From NCBI GenBank assembly GCA_947589135.1, contig CANPZT010000014.1:1-20212 (forward strand): a DNA stretch of 20,212 nucleotides, read 5' to 3'. Origin of the DNA: an uncultured Clostridia bacterium (GTDB taxonomy: Bacteria; Bacillota; Clostridia; TANB77; CAG-508). A program made the translations under genes and the position numbers. Positions 1 through 6,968 of the stretch are shown here, one piece after another (within the stretch, counting starts at the first letter, position 1; each line of letters begins with the position of its first letter). The notes under the pieces were generated by a model. It ran no database searches and was not told the origin of the DNA. It saw nothing but the letters and a program-made list of their open reading frames with translations.

Positions 1-223
1 ATTCTGGATTTACTAATTGTTGTAATGTAAATTCAATTGCTTCTGTATGATTATAAGCTGGATTTTTTATTTCTATTTTTTGTCCATTTACTTTATGTGT
101 AATAAAAGCTTCATCTTCTCCTATTCTTTCATATTTTCCTGATGCTAAAACCTCTTCTGTTTCCATATTAATTAATTGATATTTTAGTGATGAACTTCCA
201 CAGTTTAATACTAATATTTTCAT
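1..223 (-). CDS. ackA: Acetate kinase, second tandem copy (partial, C-terminus beyond window)
   Basis: Acetate kinase interconverts acetate + ATP and acetyl phosphate. Only the first 74 codons lie in the window; the frame is open to the left edge. The start is ATG at 221-223, preceded by an AAAGGGG ribosome binding site at about 231-239. The N-terminus reads MKILVLNCGSSSLKYQ, the ASKHA-fold phosphate-binding loop of acetate kinases, with Asn7 present. 32 of the first 45 residues are identical to the neighbouring full-length ackA, which has Ser where this copy has Cys8. It begins only 21 bp after the stop of that ackA, on the same strand, so the two are tandem paralogues in one operon behind pta. 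Whether this copy is complete cannot be seen. It could instead be a related butyrate/propionate kinase-type paralogue, but the N-terminus fits AckA best. Confidence 0.9.
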   Translation of the reverse strand, partial: MKILVLNCGSSSLKYQLINMETEEVLASGKYERIGEDEAFITHKVNGQKIEIKNPAYNHTEAIEFTLQQLVNPE

Positions 224-244
224 TTTATTTTCCCCTTTCTATTA

Positions 245-1453
245 TTAACTAATCTTAATATTTTCTATTTCTTTTTTAGTTTCCCTAGCAATCATCAATT
301 CTTCATTTGTAGGAACAACATAAACTTTTATTTTTGAATTTTTATCTGATATCTCTGCTTCTATATCTCTAGTTTTTTGATTTTTTTCCTTGTCTAATTC
401 AACTCCTAAAAATTGTAATTTATCACAAATTGCTTGCCTTGAGTCTTGACCCTTTTCTCCTACTCCTGCTTCAAATGTAATAATATCAATTCCATTCATC
501 GCAACACCACATTTTACAATATATGATGCTACTAATTCATGAAATATATTCAATGCCAATTTTGCACGCTCATCTCCTGCATTTGCTTCTGCTTCAATAT
601 CTCTAAAATCTACTGATATTCCTGATACTCCATATGCTCCTGATTTTTTATTTAAAATAGTTTCCATTTCTTGTGCAGATAACTTTTCTTTTTTCATAAT
701 GTATGATATTACTGAAGGGTCTAAATCTCCACTTCTTGTTCCCATACATATACCACCAAGTGGTGTTAATCCCATACTTGTTTCTACGGATTTTCCGTTT
801 TTAATAGCACATATACTCGCTCCTTGTCCTAAATGACAACTTACAATTTTTAATGTATTTATATCTTTTTCTATTAATTCTGCTACTCTATTAGAAACAT
901 ATTGATGAGATGTCCCATGAAAGCCATATTTTCTTATTTTATATTTATCATAATATTCATATGGAATAGGGTAAATATATTTATCCTTCGATATTGTTTG
1001 ATGAAATGCAGTATCAAATACTGCTACCATTTTAATCTTAGGTGCTACTTTTCTACAAGCTTCAATACCTAAAATTGCTGCTGGATTATGTAGTGGTGCT
1101 AATTCACTACATTTTTTTATTTCACTTATTATTTTGTCTGTAATTAAAACTGGATTAGCAAATTCTTCTCCTCCATGAACAATTCTATGTCCAATTCCTT
1201 GTAGTTCATTTAAATCTTTGATAACTCCATATTGTTTATGCATAATTCTACTTAGTACAAATTTAATTGCTTGCTCATGATCTTTTGCATAATGTTCAAA
1301 TTTATGTTTTTCATCTTTAACTTTATGTGTCAAAAAAGAATTAGCTTGACCTATTCTTTCAAAATATCCTTTTGCTAATGTTTCTTCTGTTTCCATATCA
1401 ATTACTTGATATTTTAAAGATGAACTGCCTGAATTTAGAACTAGAACCTTCAA
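245..1453 (-). CDS. ackA: Acetate kinase
   Basis: This is a 402-residue cytosolic acetate kinase, the normal family length, forming ATP from acetyl phosphate made by Pta. Visible family motifs are the N-terminal NSGSSSLKYQ loop, GHRIVHGGEEF (substrate-site Arg), FDTAFHQT (catalytic Asp), KYGFHGTSH, GTRSGDLDP (catalytic Arg) and the C-terminal NEELMIARE (metal-ligand Glu). The start codon is TTG (1451-1453), not ATG: AGGAGG at 1460-1465 sits 6 nt upstream of it, and the MKVLVLNSGSSS alignment begins exactly there. The phosphate-binding motif usually written HLGNG is HLGQG here, an Asn-to-Gln change in a conserved position. The gene lies 58 bp behind the restored pta stop and 21 bp before a second ackA, so all three are probably cotranscribed from the promoter upstream of pta. 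Confidence 0.97.
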   Translation of the reverse strand: MKVLVLNSGSSSLKYQVIDMETEETLAKGYFERIGQANSFLTHKVKDEKHKFEHYAKDHEQAIKFVLSRIMHKQYGVIKDLNELQGIGHRIVHGGEEFANPVLITDKIISEIKKCSELAPLHNPAAILGIEACRKVAPKIKMVAVFDTAFHQTISKDKYIYPIPYEYYDKYKIRKYGFHGTSHQYVSNRVAELIEKDINTLKIVSCHLGQGASICAIKNGKSVETSMGLTPLGGICMGTRSGDLDPSVISYIMKKEKLSAQEMETILNKKSGAYGVSGISVDFRDIEAEANAGDERAKLALNIFHELVASYIVKCGVAMNGIDIITFEAGVGEKGQDSRQAICDKLQFLGVELDKEKNQKTRDIEAEISDKNSKIKVYVVPTNEELMIARETKKEIENIKIS

Positions 1454-1511
1454 ACTTTTCCTCCTTTTTATTATATTTTTTAATTTTAAAATTGATGAAA
1501 ATTGTTATATT

Positions 1512-2520
1512 TTATTGATTTTTTTGAGCTTGAACAGCAGTAATTGCAATAACCCCTGCAACATCCTTGCTATTACATCCTCTTGATAAATCATTAACTG
1601 GCCTTGCAATTCCTTGGCATAAAGGACCATATGCTTCTGCCTTTGCTAGTCTTTGAACTAATTTATATCCAATATTACCAGTATTTAAGTCTGGGAATAC
1701 TAATACATTTGCTTTTCCCTTTAAAGGGCTTCCGTTTTGCTTTCATTTCTGCAATTTCAGGAATAATTGCACTATCTAATTGTAATTCTCCATCTACTAA
1801 TAATTCTGGTTCTTTTTCTTTTACTTTTTTTGTTGCATCAATTACTTTTTGTGTTAATTCTGATTTTGCACTTCCATATGTTGAATATGAGAGCATTGCA
1901 ACTTTTGGTTCTTTTTGAACTAATTGCTTAAAACTTTTACTTGAAGAAATTGCAATTTCTGATAGAGCTTCACTATCTGGATTTTCGTTTAGTCCACTAT
2001 CAGCAAATAGAAAAGTTCCATTTTCCCCATATTCACAATTTGGTACTACCATAACAAAAAATGCAGAAACTAGCTTTGTTTCAGGTGCTGTTTTTAATAT
2101 TTGTAATGCTGGTCTTAGTGTATCTGATGTTGAATGTGCTGCTCCTGATACTAGGCCATCTGCTTTACTATTTTTATCTTTTACCATTAACATTCCATAA
2201 TATACAGGGTCTTTTACTAACTCTTTTGCTTGTTCTATTGTCATTCCTTTTTGTTTTCTTAATTCATATAATAAATTTACATATTCATCATATTTTTCAG
2301 AATTTGTTGGTTCAACTATTTCTGCCCCTTTTATATTAATGTTATTTTCTGTTGCTTTTTGTTCTATTTTTTCTCTGTTTCCTACTAATATTATATTTGC
2401 ATAACCTTCTTTTAAAACTTGCTGAGTTGCTTGTAATATTCTAATATCTTCCGCTTCTGGCAATACAATTGTTTTTATATCTTGTTTTGCTCTTTGTTTT
2501 ATTTCATCTATAAATGACAT
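1512..2520 (-). CDS. pta: Phosphate acetyltransferase, interrupted by a one-base frameshift
   Basis: Pta converts acetyl-CoA + phosphate to acetyl phosphate + CoA, feeding AckA. The N-terminal frame (start ATG at 2518-2520, AGGAGG just upstream) runs 281 codons and ends in a non-family tail at 1675. Removing one base at about 1734-1738 (minus strand GCAAAACGGAAGC) restores a continuous 335-residue protein, the usual Pta length. It then continues KANVLVFPDLNTGNIGYKLVQ and ends ...VNDLSRGC...ITAVQAQKNQ with a stop at 1512. The restored segment carries the NDLSRGC active-site loop, so the truncated product would lack catalytic residues. Since downstream codons are perfectly conserved, the lesion is very recent, tolerated, or a sequencing/assembly error in a short A-run. 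Gene order pta-ackA is classic for acetogenic energy conservation. Confidence 0.93.
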
Positions 2521-2548
2521 TTTTTCCTCCTTGCTAATTTACTAATAT

Positions 2549-2577
2549 AGTATATATATAAATTTAATAAAATACAA
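2549..2577 (-). promoter_or_regulatory. Predicted housekeeping promoter of the pta-ackA operon
   Basis: On the minus strand there is TTGTAT (2572-2577), a 17-bp spacer and TATACT (2549-2554), about 28 bp upstream of the pta start. It is in the 62-bp gap after the DUF4116-type gene and fits a vegetative sigma-70/SigA promoter. The AT-rich background makes chance matches common, but the 17-bp spacing and placement are good. Confidence 0.55.
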
Positions 2578-2582
2578 TAGTT

Positions 2583-3095
2583 TTAACTCATTATATTTTT
2601 TATATCTTCATCATATTTTAATTCTTCTGAAATAAAATGATATGCCTGTTTATTTTGTTTTACTGCAATTTCAGCTAATTCCTTATCATTTTGTAATTGT
2701 GAACTCGCATATTTTATCATAATCCCTTTATTCTCAATCGCTGTTTTTACTACTTCCCTATCATTTCTTAATTCTTTACTTGCATAATATAATGCTTGTC
2801 CATACTCTTTACAACTAGTAAGAATTAAATCTTTATCTGCTTTTAATCTTTCTGATGCATAACAAATAGTCCATGGTGAAGATTTAATACTTAGCATAAT
2901 AATTTCTTTTTTATCTTTTAATCTATTACTTACAAATTCCAGAGCCTCTCCATCTTGTTTTAAAGCTTCTGTTACAACTTCTTCATCATCTTGTAAATTC
3001 GAAGAAGCAAATTCTAAATACTTTCCGTTTTCCTTTACTGCTTTTAAAATAATTTCTTTATTATCTTTATTGTCTATTACATCTTGTATTTCCAT
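2583..3095 (-). CDS. DUF4116-type repeat protein
   Basis: This is a 170-residue protein made almost entirely of about six tandem units of about 25 residues. Each unit has the pattern D-K/E-E-[hydrophobic]2 ... A-[K/E]-x-N/D-G-x-x-[hydrophobic]-x-[FY]-A-S-x-x-L-[K/Q]-[ND]-D. Typical unit cores are LEFASSNLQDD, LEFVSNRLKD, CYASERLKAD, YYASKELRND, KYASSQLQND and HFISEELKYD. That is the signature of DUF4116 helical repeats, known from gut Firmicutes and protists, with no established function. There is no signal peptide or membrane segment, so it is probably cytosolic. The start is ATG at 3093-3095 with a modest GGAG about 12 nt upstream. It follows trmB by 56 bp on the same strand and precedes the pta promoter. 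Function is unknown; a protein-interaction scaffold is only inference from the repeat architecture. Confidence 0.8.
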   Translation of the reverse strand: MEIQDVIDNKDNKEIILKAVKENGKYLEFASSNLQDDEEVVTEALKQDGEALEFVSNRLKDKKEIIMLSIKSSPWTICYASERLKADKDLILTSCKEYGQALYYASKELRNDREVVKTAIENKGIMIKYASSQLQNDKELAEIAVKQNKQAYHFISEELKYDEDIKNIMS

Positions 3096-3151
3096 TTATT
3101 TTTTCATCTCCAACATATTCTTTTATATTATTTTATATATAAAACAATCGT

Positions 3152-3820
3152 CTACTTTTCTACTAATCTTGCAATACATGCTTTTATTTTTATTCCTTGT
3201 TCTGTAAACATTTTTTCATGTTCTGTTTCTATATTTTTTTCAAAGATTCGTTCTTTATGCAAATCATAAGTTTTTGCAATTATTTCAAATCCAGTTTCTT
3301 TAAAATAATTTAAGCTTGATTCAAATAAGTCATCATCATCTGTTTTGAAATAAATTTCGCTATTCAATTTTAAAAATTCTTTATATTTTTCTAATTGCCT
3401 TGTATGAGTTAATCTTTTCTTTCTATGTTTTCCTTTTGGCCAAGGATTACAAAAATTGATATAAATTCTTTCAATCGTGTCGCTTTTGTCTAATATTAAA
3501 TTAATTCTCTCAATATCAAATCTTGTGATAATTATATTTTTAGTCTCTAAATTCTTTTCTTGATAAACAGCTTCTATATTTCTTTTTGCTAGTCCAAGCA
3601 TTGCATCAACTAAGTCAATTGCAATATAATTAATTTCTGGATTTTCTACTGCTAATTGAGAAATAAATTGACCTTTTCCACATCCAAGCTCTAAATGAAT
3701 AGGATTTTCCTTTATTGTAAAGTGTTCTTTCCATTTTCCTTTCCATTCTTCTGGGTTATCTTCATAAAATGTGCTTGCTTCTAATTCAGGTCTAGCCCAT
3801 TTTTTATATCTAATTCTCAT
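3152..3820 (-). CDS. trmB: tRNA (guanine-N7-)-methyltransferase
   Basis: TrmB methylates G46 in the variable loop of tRNAs using S-adenosylmethionine. The SAM-binding loop IHLELGCGKGQF is at residues 41-52. The family hallmark follows as NFCNPWPKGKHRKKRLTHTRQL (about 122-143). Most bacterial TrmB proteins have Asp in that signature (DPWPK); this one has Asn125, a change I associate with clostridial members. I chose the start at 3820 (MRIRYKKW) rather than the ATG 12 nt upstream, because that upstream ATG overlaps the GGAGG ribosome binding site (3826-3830), which sits 5 nt from the 3820 ATG. MR(I/L)R-K-WA is also the normal TrmB N-terminus. The start overlaps the end of the preceding small membrane protein gene by 11 bp, suggesting translational coupling. 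Length is 222 residues, normal for the family. Confidence 0.95.
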   Translation of the reverse strand: MRIRYKKWARPELEASTFYEDNPEEWKGKWKEHFTIKENPIHLELGCGKGQFISQLAVENPEINYIAIDLVDAMLGLAKRNIEAVYQEKNLETKNIIITRFDIERINLILDKSDTIERIYINFCNPWPKGKHRKKRLTHTRQLEKYKEFLKLNSEIYFKTDDDDLFESSLNYFKETGFEIIAKTYDLHKERIFEKNIETEHEKMFTEQGIKIKACIARLVEK

Positions 3821-4037
3821 TATCTCCTCCATTAAGTTGCATATTTTCTATCGTATCTTCATAAATTTCATCTATTCTATTATTATCATTGTATTGTTGC
3901 TCTATTAGTTGTTGTTGCTTTCTTTGACTTGCTATTTTTGATTGATTTCTCATAAATAATCCTACTAATACCGCTAAAATCAAAAGGCATGAACTTAATA
4001 CATAAATTGTAATAGAACCTCTTTCATCTTTTTTCAT
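3810..4037 (-). CDS. Small single-pass membrane protein, pilin/TadE-like N-terminus
   Basis: The protein has 75 residues: a short charged N-terminus (MKKDERGS), one membrane helix (about residues 9-28, ITIYVLSSCLLILAVLVGLF), then a polar Gln/Asn/Glu-rich tail likely to be coiled coil (SQRKQQQLIEQQYNDNNR). An RGS-x-hydrophobic N-terminus resembles TadE-like or pseudopilin-like small proteins of clostridia, but the Glu at position +5 of true type IV prepilins is absent and no secretion genes are nearby. A good AGGAG ribosome binding site lies 7 nt upstream. Its TAG stop falls inside the trmB start region (11-bp overlap). I cannot assign a function; the gene is convincing because of its ribosome binding site, topology and coupling to trmB. 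Confidence 0.7.
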   Translation of the reverse strand: MKKDERGSITIYVLSSCLLILAVLVGLFMRNQSKIASQRKQQQLIEQQYNDNNRIDEIYEDTIENMQLNGGDNEN

Positions 4038-4121
4038 TTGATTCTCCTTTTTTCTTTTTTCTTATTATATCTGTTAGTACATATAAAATCAAGGTAATTT
4101 TTTTATACTAGCTTTTTATAT

Positions 4122-5240
4122 TTATATTAAATGTTCTGGATTTAAACATTCTAATTCCTTTAATACAAATTTTCCATCTTTTCTTATTAAAACATCATCA
4201 AAATATATTTCTCCACCACCATATTCTGGAGTTTGTATATTTACAATATCCCAATGAATACTTGATCTATTTCCATTATCACTTTCTTCCAATGAATCAC
4301 CTGGTGTAAAATGAAAACTTCCTTTTATTTTTTCATCAAATAAAGTATCTCCTATAGGCTTTTCAATATATGGGTTTAGTCCAAAAGCAAATTCACCTAT
4401 ATATCTTGCTCCTTCATCTGTATCTAAAATTTCATTTAGCTCTTTTGTTTTATTTGATGTTGCTTTAATAATTTTTCCATCTTCAAATTCAAATTTTATA
4501 TCGTTAAATAAAATACCATTATAGTATGTTTCTGTATTGTATGTTATATAACCATTTACACTATTTCTAACTGGTGCTGAAGCAACTTCTCCATCAGGTA
4601 TATTAAATGTTCCTACATATTTTTCTGCTGGTATATTTTTTATACTAAAACTTAAATCTGTATTATCTCCAATAATATGTACCTTATCAGTTTTATTCAT
4701 TAAATCTTTTAATGAGTCCATCGCTTTCGACATTTTTTCATAATCTAAATTACATACTCTAAAGAAAAAATCTTCAAATTCATCTGTATTCATTTTGCTC
4801 ATTTGTGCCATTGAATTATTAGGATATCTTAAAATACACCATTTTGTATGTTTTACTCTCTCTTCAAAATGCACAGGAGTTGTATAATATTTATTATATA
4901 ATTCCATGATTTTTTTATCTATTCCATTTAATGCAGATGTATTTGAAGTTGCTCTTATTCCTATGTATGCATCCATATCTTTCATTTTTTCTTTATCATG
5001 TTTAGCATACATTTTAATTTGTTCTTCATCAGCATTTTGTAACATTTCTTTTAGAATTTCATAATTAATAATATTAAAATATGGTCTTGCACCTAGTCTT
5101 TCAGCATTTCTTATTATTTCTTTAGCTAATGGGATTCCTTCTTCTCCTAGTATTTCTACTAAAATATTTTCTCCTTTTTTGATTTTTACTGAATAAGCTA
5201 GTAGATTATTAGCTAACTTTTCATATCTTATATCTTTCAT
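4122..5240 (-). CDS. M29-family aminopeptidase (AmpS/AmpT type)
   Basis: This 372-residue protein is a leaderless cytosolic metallo-aminopeptidase of the M29 family, releasing N-terminal amino acids from peptides with two metal ions. The family's metal ligands are visible in order: Glu218 in NIPDGEVASAP, Glu283 in ARYIGEFAFGLNP, His310 in DEKIKGSFHFTPG and HWD at 329-331 near NRSSIHWD. The length is slightly short of the usual roughly 400 residues, but both ends look complete. The start ATG (5238-5240) follows AGAAGGAAG. It is the most upstream gene of the minus-strand block, 84 bp before the small membrane protein. M29 peptidases often have broad specificity, so the substrate cannot be given. 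Confidence 0.93.
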   Translation of the reverse strand: MKDIRYEKLANNLLAYSVKIKKGENILVEILGEEGIPLAKEIIRNAERLGARPYFNIINYEILKEMLQNADEEQIKMYAKHDKEKMKDMDAYIGIRATSNTSALNGIDKKIMELYNKYYTTPVHFEERVKHTKWCILRYPNNSMAQMSKMNTDEFEDFFFRVCNLDYEKMSKAMDSLKDLMNKTDKVHIIGDNTDLSFSIKNIPAEKYVGTFNIPDGEVASAPVRNSVNGYITYNTETYYNGILFNDIKFEFEDGKIIKATSNKTKELNEILDTDEGARYIGEFAFGLNPYIEKPIGDTLFDEKIKGSFHFTPGDSLEESDNGNRSSIHWDIVNIQTPEYGGGEIYFDDVLIRKDGKFVLKELECLNPEHLI

Positions 5241-5397
5241 AATCTTCCTTCTCTCGTTTTTATATAATTATATCTTTTTCTTTATTCTGTTTTTATATTT
5301 ATACCATAAAGGTAGTACTTTTTCAATATTTTTACTCTATCAAATTGACTTTTTTGTAAAAAGCATAGTATATTTATGAACTCTCCACGTAAAGCCA

Positions 5398-5425
5398 TTG
5401 ACATCATTTTTGTATTTGATATAAT
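5398..5425 (+). promoter_or_regulatory. Predicted promoter of the RluA-family gene
   Basis: A perfect TTGACA (5398-5403), a 16-bp spacer and a perfect TATAAT (5420-5425) lie 35 bp upstream of the ATG at 5461. A weaker second candidate is TTGACT (5345-5350) with an 18-bp spacer to TATATT (5369-5374). The gap 5241-5460 between the divergent genes holds nothing else that I can recognise. Confidence 0.75.
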
Positions 5426-5460
5426 CTCATAAAATTAAATTGTTAAAAAGGAAAATTAAA

Positions 5461-6339
5461 ATGATACTAAATTATATTGTAAAACAAAGTGATTTTTATG
5501 GCACAATTAATGATGTTTTGATAAAAGAATTTGAATTTTCAAACAGATTAAGGACAAAACTAATTAAAAATCACAAAATCTTCTGTAATAAAAAAATAGC
5601 TGACACTCGAAATTCTATACAAGTTGGAGATATTATAACAATTGACCTATCTGAAGAAGAAGATAATTCTAATATTATCCCAACTGATATGAATTTGAAT
5701 ATTTTATATGAAGACGAATGGTTTTTAGTTTTGAATAAACCTCCATTTATACCTATTCATCCTTCTAGTTTACATTATACAGATTCTTTATCAAATGGAG
5801 TAAAATTTTATTTTGATCAAATTGGATTGAAGAAAAAAATAAGACCTGTTAATAGATTAGACTTAAATACCTCTGGTATTGTTATTTTTGCAAAATGTGA
5901 GTATATTCAAGAACAATTCTCAAAGCAAATGCTTGAAAACTTACTACAAAAAGAGTATTTATGTATTGCTACAGGAATTTTTAATAATAAATCTGGTACT
6001 ATTGAACTTCCTATTGCTAGAAAGTTAAATAGTATTATTGAAAGATGTGTTAATAATCAAGGAAAACCTTGCATTACTAATTATCAAGTTATAAAAGAAT
6101 TTGATAATTATTCTCTTGTGAAATGCTTATTAAAAACAGGAAGAACTCATCAAATTAGAGTTCACTTTTCTGCTGTGGGTCATTCTCTTTTAGGCGATTC
6201 TCTTTATGGCAAAAAATCTGATTTGATTAATAGACAAGCCTTGCATAGTTATAAAATTCAATTAATTCATCCTATTTCTAAAAAAGAAATGATATTTGAG
6301 TGTGATTTACCATCTGATATGAAGAATTTGATTTACTAA
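5461..6339 (+). CDS. RluA-family pseudouridine synthase
   Basis: The predicted 292-residue cytosolic enzyme isomerises uridine to pseudouridine in rRNA or tRNA. The N-terminal third has an S4-like RNA-binding stretch (RTKLIKNHKIFCNKK...VGDIITIDL). The catalytic domain shows YEDEWFLVLNKPPFIPIHP and the family motif RPVNRLDLNTSGIVIFAK with catalytic Asp134 (NRLD in place of the commoner HRLD). It also shows LQKEYLCIATG and KTGRTHQIRVHFSAVGHSLLGDSLYG near the C-terminus. A longer frame can be read from TTG at 5440, but the AAAAGGA ribosome binding site sits between that codon and ATG 5461, so 5461 is chosen. The gene has its own strong promoter and ends at a convergent palindrome with trxA. The exact RNA site (RluD, RluC, YhcT-like) cannot be told from sequence. 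Confidence 0.93.
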   Translation: MILNYIVKQSDFYGTINDVLIKEFEFSNRLRTKLIKNHKIFCNKKIADTRNSIQVGDIITIDLSEEEDNSNIIPTDMNLNILYEDEWFLVLNKPPFIPIHPSSLHYTDSLSNGVKFYFDQIGLKKKIRPVNRLDLNTSGIVIFAKCEYIQEQFSKQMLENLLQKEYLCIATGIFNNKSGTIELPIARKLNSIIERCVNNQGKPCITNYQVIKEFDNYSLVKCLLKTGRTHQIRVHFSAVGHSLLGDSLYGKKSDLINRQALHSYKIQLIHPISKKEMIFECDLPSDMKNLIY

Positions 6340-6348
6340 ATTATTTAT

Positions 6349-6498
6349 AAAAAGACTAGTAGCTTATTATTTATCAATTATTACATTTTCCCCATCCTAA
6401 AAATTTTAACAAAAGTTATTCCAAACTTTTGAAAATTTTTGGACGGTCCCCACAAGCCATTTCATAATTTATAAATAATAAGTTACTAGTCTTTTTTT
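6349..6498. repeat. 150-bp imperfect palindrome, bidirectional terminator-like, between convergent genes
   Basis: The left arm (AAAAAGACTAGTAGCTTATT from 6349) and right arm (reverse complement AAAAAGACTAGTAACTTATT, ending near 6498) pair over about 26 bp with few mismatches. A second nested stem pairs CCTAAAAATTTTAACAAAAG (6395-6414) with the complement of CTTTTGAAAATTTTTGG (6426-6442). Adjacent to this is GGACGGTCCCCAC (6441-6453), itself palindromic in GGACGGTCC. Each strand ends its stem in a T-run, so it can terminate both the RluA-family gene and trxA. It is much longer than a simple terminator and looks like a small mobile or REP/MITE-like element. Confidence 0.75.
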
Positions 6499-6515
6499 AT
6501 ATTAACTAATTTAAC

Positions 6516-6836
6516 TTAAATATTTGCATTAATAAAATCTATTACCTCAGTCTTATCTCTCATTCCAACAATACGTTGTACTGCTTGTCCGTCTTTAATT
6601 AGCACAAGTGTTGGAATACTAGAAATTCCATATTCTGCTGCTAAATCACTTGCTTCATCTACATTTATTTTTACTACTTTTACAGTGTTTGATATTTCTT
6701 CTGCTACGCTTTCTACAATTGGAGACATTGCTTTACATGGTCCACACCAATCTGCATAAAAGTCAATTAATACTGGCTTGTCTGAGTTTAAAACTTGTCC
6801 TTCAAACTCCTCACTTGATATTTTTAAAGTTTCCAT
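6516..6836 (-). CDS. trxA: Thioredoxin
   Basis: A 106-residue thioredoxin reducing protein disulfides in the cytosol. The active site FYADWCGPCK has redox Cys31 and Cys34, and the cis-proline motif SIPTLV (Pro75) follows, in the normal fold order and length. The start ATG at 6834-6836 is preceded by GGAGGAAAGAAA. It lies 132 bp downstream of a thioredoxin-reductase-like gene on the same strand, which is its probable electron donor. The 132-bp gap is AT-rich without a clear terminator, so co-transcription or a separate weak promoter are both possible. Confidence 0.97.
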   Translation of the reverse strand: METLKISSEEFEGQVLNSDKPVLIDFYADWCGPCKAMSPIVESVAEEISNTVKVVKINVDEASDLAAEYGISSIPTLVLIKDGQAVQRIVGMRDKTEVIDFINANI

Positions 6837-6968
6837 TTTCTTTCCTCCTATTCAATTTTTTAATCTTTATTAATATAAGCAATTTAATTATCTCTAGACA
6901 TCTTCATTTATATTAATTTTTATATATTTAAAATTTTAATAACATTTTTGTATTTTATAATTTATATT

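Noticed and set aside
1604..1918. Plus-strand open frame opposite pta
   Set aside because: It is antisense to a well-supported gene, has no ribosome binding site, and is a hydrophobic low-complexity product typical of a shadow frame.
3821..3832. Upstream ATG for trmB at 3830-3832
   Set aside because: This ATG overlaps the GGAGG that serves the ATG at 3820; the resulting N-terminus would be atypical for TrmB.
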